A stretch of 12,129 nt of DNA from Verrucomicrobiota bacterium (GTDB lineage Bacteria > Verrucomicrobiota > Verrucomicrobiia > Opitutales > Opitutaceae): the NCBI GenBank assembly GCA_023457035.1, contig JAEWNN010000107.1, positions 1-12,129 on the forward strand, given 5' to 3'. The notes under the pieces are model-generated. The model worked only from the letters and a program-made list of their open reading frames with translations, was not told where the DNA came from and did no database searches. Positions 1 to 5,806 of this stretch are shown here, in pieces. The translations under genes and the position numbers were made by a program. The number at the start of each line of letters is the position of its first letter. Positions within the stretch are counted from its first letter, which is position 1.

Positions 1-358
1 GGTTGCCCGTGTTGTAGGGGTCCCAGAGCTCGACCGAGGTGTTGATGTACATCACGCCGTTGTCGTGACACCACTGGAGGATGTCCTCGGCGCCGATGTT
101 CCACGCCACATCGATGAGCAGGTCGCCGGCGGAGAGATACTTGCCGAGCAGCTTGCCGAGGTTCTCCTCGGTGATGCGATCGCGCACGAAACGGACGCCC
201 TTGGCCGTCCACTTCCTCAACTTCCCTGAACGATCCTCGAAGTCCATCACCGTCACGTTCTGTGGTGCGACCTTGAGGTGCTTGAACAGAATCGGAAGCG
301 TGCACTCCGCGACGGCGCCGAAGCCGACAAAGAGGATCTTGTTCGGGAATTTGATCAT
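1..358 (-). CDS. hss: Homospermidine synthase, N-terminal part (gene cut by left window edge)
   Basis: The first 119 residues of a minus-strand protein are visible; the 3' end lies outside the window. It opens with a Rossmann beta-alpha-beta unit, FVGFGAVAECTLPIL at residues 10-24 (GxGxxA type), as expected for an NAD-binding enzyme. Near residue 100 it has NGVMYINTSVELW, resembling the GALYIDTVVEPW stretch I recall from bacterial homospermidine synthases. That family uses NAD to join two putrescine molecules into the polyamine homospermidine, releasing ammonia, in the cytoplasm. The start chosen is the ATG at 356-358, which places the dinucleotide fold 8-10 residues in, as usual. No Shine-Dalgarno is visible. 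The main alternative is another member of the saccharopine-dehydrogenase-like superfamily, such as carboxynorspermidine synthase, since the catalytic part is not seen. It reads in the same direction as rplM-rpsI but lies 339 bp downstream beyond a hairpin, so it is probably transcribed separately. Confidence 0.72.
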   Translation of the reverse strand, partial: MIKFPNKILFVGFGAVAECTLPILFKHLKVAPQNVTVMDFEDRSGKLRKWTAKGVRFVRDRITEENLGKLLGKYLSAGDLLIDVAWNIGAEDILQWCHDNGVMYINTSVELWDPYNTGN

Positions 359-485
359 GATTTGCGTGCGATAGGGTGTGGTTGTTATGTGGTGATGCGG
401 GCGCCGAGCCCGGGGAAGGGCGGGGGTTCCGCGGTGCAACGGGGGGAAGGCATCGCGATTCGCGCGCGCCGTGCAAGTGTTTTTC

Positions 486-520
486 GGCTTGCCGCGCAAA
501 ACGGGCGCCTTTGGCAAGCC
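486..520 (-). repeat. Compound inverted repeat in the region upstream of the hss-like gene
   Basis: An 8-bp perfect arm, GGCTTGCC (486-493), pairs with GGCAAGCC (513-520). Inside it GCGC (494-497) pairs with GCGC (505-508) around a 7-nt loop, leaving a 4-nt one-sided bulge. On the minus strand it is followed by GAAAAACAC, not a T run, so it does not look like an intrinsic terminator for rpsI. If the hss-like transcript starts upstream of it, the hairpin would sit in the leader, about 130 nt before the start codon. Its function is unknown. Confidence 0.35.
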
Positions 521-641
521 CGCGGATCCGTTTTCGCCGCCGGGCGGCCCGCCCCGGCCGCCCTGTCGCCATCTTTCGTGCACACCGGGCGTCCCCGGCG
601 GGGGCGCCCCGCGCGGCGCGGGGGCCCGGCCCGGAAACGGC

Positions 642-670
642 GAAGGCCGTCTCGCGAGGAGACGGCCTTC
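642..670 (-). terminator. Terminator-like hairpin downstream of rpsI
   Basis: A perfect 12-bp inverted repeat, GAAGGCCGTCTC (642-653) with GAGACGGCCTTC (659-670), and a 5-nt loop lies 27 nt past the rpsI stop. On the minus strand it is followed by GCCGTTTCC, which holds only three T residues. It is therefore a strong stem without a classical U tract and may act as a weak or factor-assisted terminator, or protect the 3' end of the mRNA. Confidence 0.55.
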
Positions 671-697
671 GGGGAAAACCTCTTTGCGGCGGAGCGA

Positions 698-1096
698 TCA
701 GCGCTTGGAGAACTGGAAGCGCTTGCGGGCGCCGGGCTGGCCGGCCTTCTTGCGCTCTTTCTCGCGGGGATCGCGGGTGATGTGGCCGGCCTTCTTGAGG
801 GCGGGGCGCAGCTCGGCGTTCATCTTCTGGAGCGCGCGGGCGATGCCGTGGGCGACGGCGCCGGCCTGGCCGTTGGGGCCGCTGCCGGTGACGTTGGCGG
901 ACACGTCCACCTTGTCGCGCAGCTCGACGGTGAGCAGCGGGGCGACGGCGTTGCGCAGCAGCGCCTCGGTGGTGAAATACTTTTCGACCTCACGATCGTT
1001 GATCACGATCTTGCCGGTGCCGGCCTGGAGGCGGACGCGGGCGGTGGCGGTCTTGCGGCGGCCGGTGCCGAGGAAGGTGGTGGATTCAGCGGACAT
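698..1096 (-). CDS. rpsI: 30S ribosomal protein S9
   Basis: This 132-residue protein is a typical S9 of the small ribosomal subunit. The N-terminal part carries the family signature GTGRRKTATARVRL (residues 10-23), followed by GTGKIVINDREVEKYF. The middle has GNxVGSGPNGQAGAVAHGIARAL-like sequence. The tail is a basic extension ending in SKR, which in S9 reaches into the decoding centre and contacts P-site tRNA. The length matches the family. The ATG at 1094-1096 lies 10 nt after the rplM stop, the conserved L13-S9 order, so the two are almost certainly one operon and translationally linked. No Shine-Dalgarno precedes the start. A 12-bp hairpin just downstream closes the operon. Nothing in the sequence suggests damage. 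Confidence 0.98.
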   Translation of the reverse strand: MSAESTTFLGTGRRKTATARVRLQAGTGKIVINDREVEKYFTTEALLRNAVAPLLTVELRDKVDVSANVTGSGPNGQAGAVAHGIARALQKMNAELRPALKKAGHITRDPREKERKKAGQPGARKRFQFSKR

Positions 1097-1106
1097 GGCG
1101 GGCGGA

Positions 1107-1535
1107 TTAGAGGCTGATCTGCTCGGGGTTCTGCGCGACGTGATCGTGCTCCGGGCCGGCGAAAACGCGCAGCTTGGTCAGCATCTTGTCGGCGAGGCGG
1201 TTCTTCGGGAGCATGCCCTTGACGGCGTGCTTGGTGATAAACTCGGGGTTCTTCTCGCGCATCTGCGGGACCGTGCGGGTGTGGTGACCACCGACGAAGC
1301 CGGAGAACGACATGTAGCTCTTCTGCTCCTCCTTCTTGCCGGTGAGCACGATCTTCTCGGCATTGACGATCACGACGTAATCGCCCGTGTCGACATGCGG
1401 AGTGTAGGTCGCCTTGTTACGGCCACGGATGATGTTGGCGACTTTGACGGCGAGACGGCCCAGGACCTGACCCTCGGCATCGATGAGATACCACTTGGGT
1501 TGGACGGTCTCCTTCTTGGCAAGAAAGGTCTTCAT
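1107..1535 (-). CDS. rplM: 50S ribosomal protein L13
   Basis: This protein of 142 residues, exactly the usual length for L13, is an early-assembly protein of the large ribosomal subunit. Family landmarks include WYLIDAEGQVLGRLAVKVA (from about residue 15), the DTGDYVVIVNAEKIVLTGKK block, YMSFSGFVGG, and the MLPKNRLADKMLTKLRVFAGPEHDH region near the C terminus. The open frame continues 48 codons further upstream, but that extension is a Pro/Ser/Phe-rich run without family similarity. The ATG at 1533-1535 giving MKTFLAKKE is clearly the start. rpsI follows after 10 nt. A TTGACA hexamer lies about 43 nt upstream of the start codon (see promoter entry). No Shine-Dalgarno is visible; the sequence just before the ATG on this strand is pyrimidine-rich. 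Confidence 0.98.
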   Translation of the reverse strand: MKTFLAKKETVQPKWYLIDAEGQVLGRLAVKVANIIRGRNKATYTPHVDTGDYVVIVNAEKIVLTGKKEEQKSYMSFSGFVGGHHTRTVPQMREKNPEFITKHAVKGMLPKNRLADKMLTKLRVFAGPEHDHVAQNPEQISL

Positions 1536-1554
1536 GAACGAGAAAAGGGGCGGA

Positions 1555-1583
1555 GGAAATCGCGGCGGCGGCGGACTTGTCAA
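1555..1583 (-). promoter_or_regulatory. Candidate promoter of rplM-rpsI
   Basis: On the minus strand a perfect -35 hexamer TTGACA (1578-1583) is followed, after 17 nt, by ATTTCC (1555-1560), which matches the -10 consensus poorly. If used, transcription would begin only about 10-15 nt before the rplM start codon. The -35 match and the location support it; the weak -10 argues against certainty. Confidence 0.35.
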
Positions 1584-1630
1584 CGGTTTTGTCGGAAACT
1601 TCGGGAAAGAGCCCGGCGGCCCGGAAAGAC

Positions 1631-1662
1631 CGAAGCCTGCCCCCTCCCGGGAGCAGGCTTCG
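1631..1662 (-). terminator. Terminator-like hairpin downstream of the outer-membrane protein gene
   Basis: A perfect 10-bp inverted repeat, CGAAGCCTGC (1631-1640) with GCAGGCTTCG (1653-1662), has a 12-nt G/C-rich loop and sits about 20 nt past the stop of the upstream minus-strand gene. On that strand it is followed by GTCTTTCC, a very short T tract. It separates the porin-like gene from the rplM operon. Confidence 0.55.
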
Positions 1663-1682
1663 TGAAACGAGGCGGACAACGA

Positions 1683-2378
1683 CTAGAACCTGGCGGTGAC
1701 GCCCACCGTGCCCCACAGGCCGGGATCCTTGCCCCCGTCGAGGTCGTTCTCGGTGTAGGAGAGGCCGAAGTTGAGCTTCACCACATCGGAGAGCTTCACC
1801 GGCATGTTCACCCCGGCCGAGTAGTAGCAGTATTTCTCCCCGTGATCCGGCAGCACCGCACCGAAGGTGGCGCTCAGGTCGAGCGAGGTGCCCCAGTCCT
1901 TCAGCGGCACGCTGTAGCCGACCGAGGTCTGCACCGTCGTCGTGTCGAGATCGAGGTCGCGATAGAGGTAGACCGCGGGCGTGAAGTTGCCCGCCGTGTA
2001 GTTCAACCCCGCGGCGACCTCGAGCGAGTCGTCGTTGGCGGAATGGTCGATCCACGGATACCAGTAGTAGGTCACGCTGAGATCGGCAGAGAGGTTCTCC
2101 GTGAGCTTCGGCGTGTAGCCGACGTAGGCATCGAGCTCCTTGGAGGCGTCGCCGTCGCGCTCGTTGCGCAGCGGCACGTTGGACCAGACTCCGACGTAGA
2201 AGTCCCCCGAGGAGACCTCGACGGAGGGCTGGAGCGAATCCCGCGCGATCTGGACACCGCGGAACACGTACTTCGACGCGTACGGAAAATCCACCGTCAC
2301 GGCGTAGGAGGTTTCCTCCTGGGCAAAGGCCGCACCGCCGGCAAGGAGGGCGGCACACAGGGCGATTGTTTTCTTCAT
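1683..2378 (-). CDS. TorF-like outer-membrane beta-barrel protein (putative porin)
   Basis: This 231-residue exported protein begins with a clear signal peptide, MKKTIALCAALLAGGAAFAQ, with cleavage likely after AFA. The mature start contains YASKYVFRGVQIARDSLQPSVEV, which matches the opening strand of the TorF/Gcw_chp family of putative porins. The rest alternates polar and hydrophobic residues in strands such as FYVGVWSNVPL, ELDAYVGYTPKL, LSVTYYWYPW, FTPAVYLYRDLD, KLNFGLSYTENDL and GTVGVTARF. It ends in Phe, the usual C-terminal signal for insertion of outer-membrane barrels. It probably sits in the outer membrane as a small channel or structural barrel; the substrate is unknown. It is a monocistronic gene between a downstream hairpin and a region divergent from DUF423. 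Two copies of CCACAAAC lie directly before its ATG. Assignment to a barrel is firm; the family name is less certain. Confidence 0.82.
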   Translation of the reverse strand: MKKTIALCAALLAGGAAFAQEETSYAVTVDFPYASKYVFRGVQIARDSLQPSVEVSSGDFYVGVWSNVPLRNERDGDASKELDAYVGYTPKLTENLSADLSVTYYWYPWIDHSANDDSLEVAAGLNYTAGNFTPAVYLYRDLDLDTTTVQTSVGYSVPLKDWGTSLDLSATFGAVLPDHGEKYCYYSAGVNMPVKLSDVVKLNFGLSYTENDLDGGKDPGLWGTVGVTARF

Positions 2379-2379
2379 G

Positions 2380-2403
2380 GTTTGTGGCTTGGTTAGTTTG
2401 TGG
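2380..2403 (-). repeat. Tandem CCACAAAC repeat in the leader of the outer-membrane protein gene
   Basis: Read on the minus strand, CCACAAAC occurs at 2396-2403 and again at 2380-2387, 16 nt apart, with the second copy one nucleotide before the ATG. The spot would normally hold a ribosome binding site, but no GGAGG-like sequence is present. It could be a C/A-rich translation enhancer or a binding site, or chance. Confidence 0.35.
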
Positions 2404-2528
2404 TTCAGTCAGGCGCGACCCGGCGGCCGCGAAAAAGAAGAGCGTCGAACAAGGACCGCAGCACGCCGGCCCCGGTTCCCGGCTCCGTGCCTTCCCCGCG
2501 GTCTCCAAGAACCGACACTCCGCCACCT

Positions 2529-2927
2529 ATGGACACTCCCTCCGCAAGATCAATCGTCTTCGCGGTCGCCGCCGGAACCTCCGCGGTCGCCGCCGGCGCC
2601 TTCGGCGCCCATGCGCTGCGCCCGCTGCTGCTCGCGCACGGCCGGGCCGAGACCTGGCAGACCGCCGTCCTGTACCACCTGATTCACGCGCTGGCCCTGC
2701 TGGCGGTGGCGCTGGCGTTGCGCCACGAGACGGCCCCCCGCCCCGCGCGTAGGCTGGCCCGCGCCGGCGACCTGTTCGCCGCCGGGATCGTGCTCTTTTC
2801 AGGCTCCCTTTACGCGCTCGCCCTCGGCGCACCGTCCTGGCTCGGGCCGGTCACCCCGCTGGGCGGGCTCTGTTTCCTCGCCGGCTGGCTCGCCCTCGGC
2901 CACGCTCTCTGGCCACGCCAAACCTGA
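2529..2927 (+). CDS. DUF423 family small integral membrane protein
   Basis: This 132-residue hydrophobic protein has the hallmarks of DUF423 (YgdD-like) proteins. An N-terminal membrane segment runs directly into GAFGAHALRPLL, followed by TWQTAVLYHLIHALALLAVALAL, then AGDLFAAGIVLFSGSLYALAL and TPLGGLCFLAGWLAL. Four transmembrane helices are expected, and the length matches the family. No biochemical function is established for the family; it is an inner-membrane protein. The frame is open for a further 43 codons upstream, but that part is Arg/Pro/Ser-rich and unlike the family, so the ATG at 2529 was chosen. The stop lies 5 nt before the next gene, so it is probably the first gene of an operon with the CCA-adding enzyme and glycerate kinase. 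It is divergent from the porin-like gene, with 150 bp between their start codons. Confidence 0.9.
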   Translation: MDTPSARSIVFAVAAGTSAVAAGAFGAHALRPLLLAHGRAETWQTAVLYHLIHALALLAVALALRHETAPRPARRLARAGDLFAAGIVLFSGSLYALALGAPSWLGPVTPLGGLCFLAGWLALGHALWPRQT

Positions 2928-2932
2928 GTCCC

Positions 2933-4378
2933 GTGCCGCCTCCCGCCAGCCCCCCGCCTGTCCCGCCGCCCCTGCCCCCGCCGCTCCGCGAAGCCCTCCA
3001 GGCCGTGCGCACCGTCGGCCGGCCGTTGCTCGTCGGCGGCTGCGTGCGCGACTGGCTCGCCGGGCGCGAGCCGAAGGATTTCGACCTCGAGGTCTACGGT
3101 GTATCGCCCGGGCAACTCGCCGCCACGCTCGCGCGCTTCGGCGCCACCGATCCCGTCGGCAAGAGCTTCGGCGTGATCAAACTGCGCCTGGGCGGCGTCG
3201 ACTACGACTTCGCCCTGCCCCGCCGCGAGACCAAGACCGCCGCCGGCCACCGCGGCTTCGCCGTCGGCGTCGACCCGGCGCTTGCTCCCGCCGAGGCGCT
3301 CGCGCGCCGCGATTTCACCGTCAACGCGATGGCGCTCGACCCGTTCACCGGCGAGCTGATCGATCCGCACGGCGGCCGGACCGATCTCGCCGCCGGCGTG
3401 TTGCGCCACACCGGCGCCGCCTTCGCAGAAGATCCGCTGCGCGTGCTCCGCGCGCTGCAGTTTGCCGGCCGTTTCGACCTGCGCCTCGCGCCGGAGACGG
3501 CCGCCCTCTGTCGCGAAATCTCCGGCACGTTTGGCGAATTGCCGGTCGAACGCGTGTGGGTCGAGTGGGAGAAATGGGCCGCGCACAGCCGCCATCCCTC
3601 CGCCGGCCTGCGCGCCCTCGCCGAGACCGGCTGGATCGTGCATTTCCCGGAGGTGGCCGCGCTCGTCGGCACGCCGCAGGACCCGGAGTGGCACCCCGAA
3701 GGCGACGTCTTCGTGCACACCTGCCACTGCTGCGACGCCCTCGCCGCCCTCCCCGCCTGGCAGACGCTTGAGGCGAACCTACGCCGCGACCTGATGTTCG
3801 CGGTGCTCGCGCACGATTTCGGCAAGCCCTCGACCACACGCCAGGAGGAGAAACGCGGCCAGCTGCGCTGGATCAGCCCCGACCACGACAATGCCGGCGG
3901 CCCGCTCGCCGATTCCTTCCTCGCGCGCATCGGCTCACCGCTCGACACCCGGCCGTTCGTCCGTGCCCTCGTCGAGAACCATTTCGCGCACCTCGGCTGG
4001 GCCGCCGGTGGCGAACCGGCGCCGCGCTTCCTGCGCCGCCTCGCCGTGCGCCTCGCGCCCGCGACCATCGACCAGCTCGTGCTCGTCCTCTGGGCCGACC
4101 ATCTCGGCCGGCCGCCCCGCCGCGAGCCGGCCAGCGAGCAACGCATCGAGCAACTCGCCACCGCGGCCCGCGCCCTTGCCATCGCCGACGCCGCCCCGCA
4201 CCCCCTCCTCCTCGGCCGCCACCTCATCGCCGCCGGACTCCCGCCGAATCCGCAATTCAAGGCCATCCTCGCCGCCGCCTACGAAGCCCAGCTCGACGGC
4301 GCCTTCACCGACGAACCCGGCGCCCTCGCCTGGCTCGCGCAGCATCTCGGCCCAACACCGGCAACCGGCCACCGCTAA
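2933..4378 (+). CDS. CCA-adding tRNA nucleotidyltransferase / poly(A) polymerase family, with HD domain
   Basis: This 481-residue cytoplasmic enzyme is expected to build or repair the 3' CCA end of tRNA from CTP and ATP. The class II nucleotidyltransferase head shows LLVGGCVRDWLAG (residues 32-44), KDFDLEVYG with the probable metal-binding Asp49 and Asp51, ARRDFTVNAMAL (124-135) and EDPLRVLRALQFAGRF (166-181). A C-terminal HD-type region has HTCHCCDAL (262-270) and LAHDFGKPS (292-300, with His294-Asp295), suggesting phosphodiesterase or phosphatase activity as in E. coli-type enzymes. The start is GTG at 2933. A later GTG at 3005 would leave too few residues before the GG motif. The first 18 residues are nearly all Pro with Ala and Ser, which is unusual. 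It sits 5 nt after DUF423 and 12 nt before glycerate kinase. Sequence alone cannot separate a CCA-adding enzyme from an A-adding or poly(A)-adding relative, so no gene symbol is given. Confidence 0.9.
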   Translation: MPPPASPPPVPPPLPPPLREALQAVRTVGRPLLVGGCVRDWLAGREPKDFDLEVYGVSPGQLAATLARFGATDPVGKSFGVIKLRLGGVDYDFALPRRETKTAAGHRGFAVGVDPALAPAEALARRDFTVNAMALDPFTGELIDPHGGRTDLAAGVLRHTGAAFAEDPLRVLRALQFAGRFDLRLAPETAALCREISGTFGELPVERVWVEWEKWAAHSRHPSAGLRALAETGWIVHFPEVAALVGTPQDPEWHPEGDVFVHTCHCCDALAALPAWQTLEANLRRDLMFAVLAHDFGKPSTTRQEEKRGQLRWISPDHDNAGGPLADSFLARIGSPLDTRPFVRALVENHFAHLGWAAGGEPAPRFLRRLAVRLAPATIDQLVLVLWADHLGRPPRREPASEQRIEQLATAARALAIADAAPHPLLLGRHLIAAGLPPNPQFKAILAAAYEAQLDGAFTDEPGALAWLAQHLGPTPATGHR

Positions 4379-4390
4379 CCGGCCACTGGG

Positions 4391-5557
4391 ATGCGCGTCC
4401 TCGTCGCCTTCGATAAGTTCAAAGACTCGCTCACCGCGCCCGAGGCCTGCCGCATCGCCGCCGAAACGCTCCGCGCTGCGCACCCCGGCTGGGAGATCGA
4501 CACCGCCCCGCTCGCCGACGGCGGCGACGGTTTCGCCTCGATCCTCACCACCGCCGCGGGCGGCGAACTTGTTTCCGTCCCCGTCGCCGGTCCGCTCGGC
4601 GAGCCGCGCACCGCGGCCTACGGGATCGTTTCCTTCGGCCGCATCCCCGCCGCCGCGCGCGAGCGTCTCGCGCTCCCCCGGCTCCGCGAAGCCGATACCG
4701 TCGCCATCGTCGAGATGGCCGCGGCCAGCGGCCTCGCCCTCGTCCCGCCCGCCAAGCGCGACCCGTGGCGCACGACCAGCTATGGCACCGGCCAGCTTCT
4801 CGCCGCCGCCACCAAGCGCGGCACCCGCGCGCTCCTGCTCGGCGTCGGCGGCAGCGCCACGCACGACCTCGGGCTCGGCGCCCTCGGGGCGCTCGGCCTG
4901 CGCTTCCTCGATGCCCACGATTCGCCGCTCTTCCCGCCGACCACCGCGGCCTGGGAACACATCGCCCGCCTCACCGGCCACGTGCCGGCCTCCTTTCCGC
5001 CCCTGCGCGTCGCCTGCGACGTGACCAACCCGCTCTTCGGCCCCACCGGCGCCGCCGCCACCTACGCGCCACAGAAAGGCCTCGCGCCCGCCGACCTCCC
5101 CGCGCTTGAAGGTGCAACCGCCCGCATGGCCAGCCTGCTCGCCACCCACTGCGGCCAACCGCCCTCGCTCGCCGCCGCGCCCGGCGCCGGTGCGGCCGGC
5201 GGCATCGCCTTCGGCCTGATGGCCGCCGCCCGCGCGCAACTCGTCCCCGGCTGGGCCCTCGTGCACGACTGGCTCGATCTCGACCGCCGTATCGCCGCCG
5301 CGGATCTTGTGATCACCGGCGAGGGTCGCTTCGACGCCTCCTCGCTCACGGGCAAAGGCCCGGGCGCACTCGCCACCGCGGCGGTCGCCGCCGGCAAACG
5401 CGTCCGCATCCTCGCCGGCTCCCGCGGAGAGCTTCCCGCCGACGCACTTCCGCCCGGCGCCACCGTGCACGCCATTTCCCCGCCCGACCTGCCGCTCGCC
5501 ACCGCCCTCGCCCAAGCCCCCGCGCGGCTCGCCGCCGCGCTCCGGGCCGTCCTGTAG
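4391..5557 (+). CDS. Glycerate kinase (GarK/GlxK family)
   Basis: This 388-residue cytoplasmic kinase phosphorylates D-glycerate with ATP, feeding it into glycolysis; in this family the product is usually 2-phosphoglycerate. Visible family motifs are the N-terminal MRVLVAFDKFKDSLTA, PLADGGDGF (residues 40-48), GGELVSVPVAGPLGEP, the TSYGTGQLLAAA stretch, LLGVGGSATHDLGLGAL, AGAAGGIAFGLMAAA, and LVITGEGRFDASSLTGKGPGA near residues 304-325. The length fits. The ATG at 4391 follows the preceding stop by 12 nt and yields the canonical N terminus. No Shine-Dalgarno is apparent. It is the last gene of the apparent three-gene operon, which has no obvious shared pathway. A palindrome and a hairpin with a short T run follow about 30-75 nt after the stop. 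No photorespiratory or glyoxylate gene lies nearby to say where the glycerate comes from. Confidence 0.93.
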   Translation: MRVLVAFDKFKDSLTAPEACRIAAETLRAAHPGWEIDTAPLADGGDGFASILTTAAGGELVSVPVAGPLGEPRTAAYGIVSFGRIPAAARERLALPRLREADTVAIVEMAAASGLALVPPAKRDPWRTTSYGTGQLLAAATKRGTRALLLGVGGSATHDLGLGALGALGLRFLDAHDSPLFPPTTAAWEHIARLTGHVPASFPPLRVACDVTNPLFGPTGAAATYAPQKGLAPADLPALEGATARMASLLATHCGQPPSLAAAPGAGAAGGIAFGLMAAARAQLVPGWALVHDWLDLDRRIAAADLVITGEGRFDASSLTGKGPGALATAAVAAGKRVRILAGSRGELPADALPPGATVHAISPPDLPLATALAQAPARLAAALRAVL

Positions 5558-5587
5558 CGAGCCGCCAGAGCCACCCGGGGCCCGAGA

Positions 5588-5610
5588 TTTGTCACGTATT
5601 ACGTGACAAA
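5588..5610. promoter_or_regulatory. 23-bp perfect palindrome (operator-like or hairpin)
   Basis: The arm TTTGTCACGTA (5588-5598) is followed by a single T and its exact reverse complement (5600-5610). It is AT-richer than its surroundings, symmetrical to the last base, and lies 30 nt after the glycerate kinase stop and about 200 bp before the NamZ start. As DNA it looks like a binding site for a dimeric regulator. As RNA it would form a 9-bp stem with a 5-nt loop. I do not recognise the motif as a known operator. Confidence 0.5.
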
Positions 5611-5633
5611 CCGGTTGGCTCACTCCGGTTTTT
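5608..5633 (+). terminator. Hairpin with short T run after glycerate kinase
   Basis: AAACCGG (5608-5614) pairs with CCGGTTT (5625-5631) across a 10-nt loop and runs into five T residues (5629-5633). It fits a modest intrinsic terminator for the plus-strand operon ending at 5557. Its first three bases are shared with the preceding palindrome, so both stems cannot form fully at once. Confidence 0.5.
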
Positions 5634-5806
5634 CACGCGAAGCAAAGACGTACTCCCGCCCATTGCGCAAAACGCGAAGCCGGCCCCCCCGCGCCGATCG
5701 CAGTCGCGCACCGCCCACCCCACCTCCGCCGCCCCTCGCCACGGTCCGCGACCACGAAGGCGCTTTCGTCTGGACGCATCCGCCGCACCGCCAAGAGTGG
5801 ACCGCC

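Larger units (their letters stand above)
359..697. other. Intergenic region between rpsI and the hss-like gene
   Basis: This 339-bp stretch has no convincing gene. The reading frames crossing it are rich in Arg, Pro, Gly and Ala and look like nothing but GC-rich read-through. It holds the rpsI-side hairpin (642-670), a second compound hairpin (486-520) and several short G/C-run palindromes (for example around 597-630). It presumably contains the promoter and 5' leader of the hss-like gene on the minus strand. I found no consensus -35/-10 pair there. Confidence 0.6.

Noticed and set aside
471..2396. 641-residue plus-strand open frame
   Set aside because: It is antisense to rpsI, rplM and the porin-like gene, all of which are unmistakable.
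3935..5623. 562-residue minus-strand open frame
   Set aside because: It is the antisense shadow of the CCA enzyme and glycerate kinase; Gly/Glu/Arg-rich without family features.
5603..5806. Upstream extension of the NamZ protein to an earlier ATG
   Set aside because: It would add 68 Arg/Pro-rich residues before an evident signal sequence and would begin inside the palindrome.
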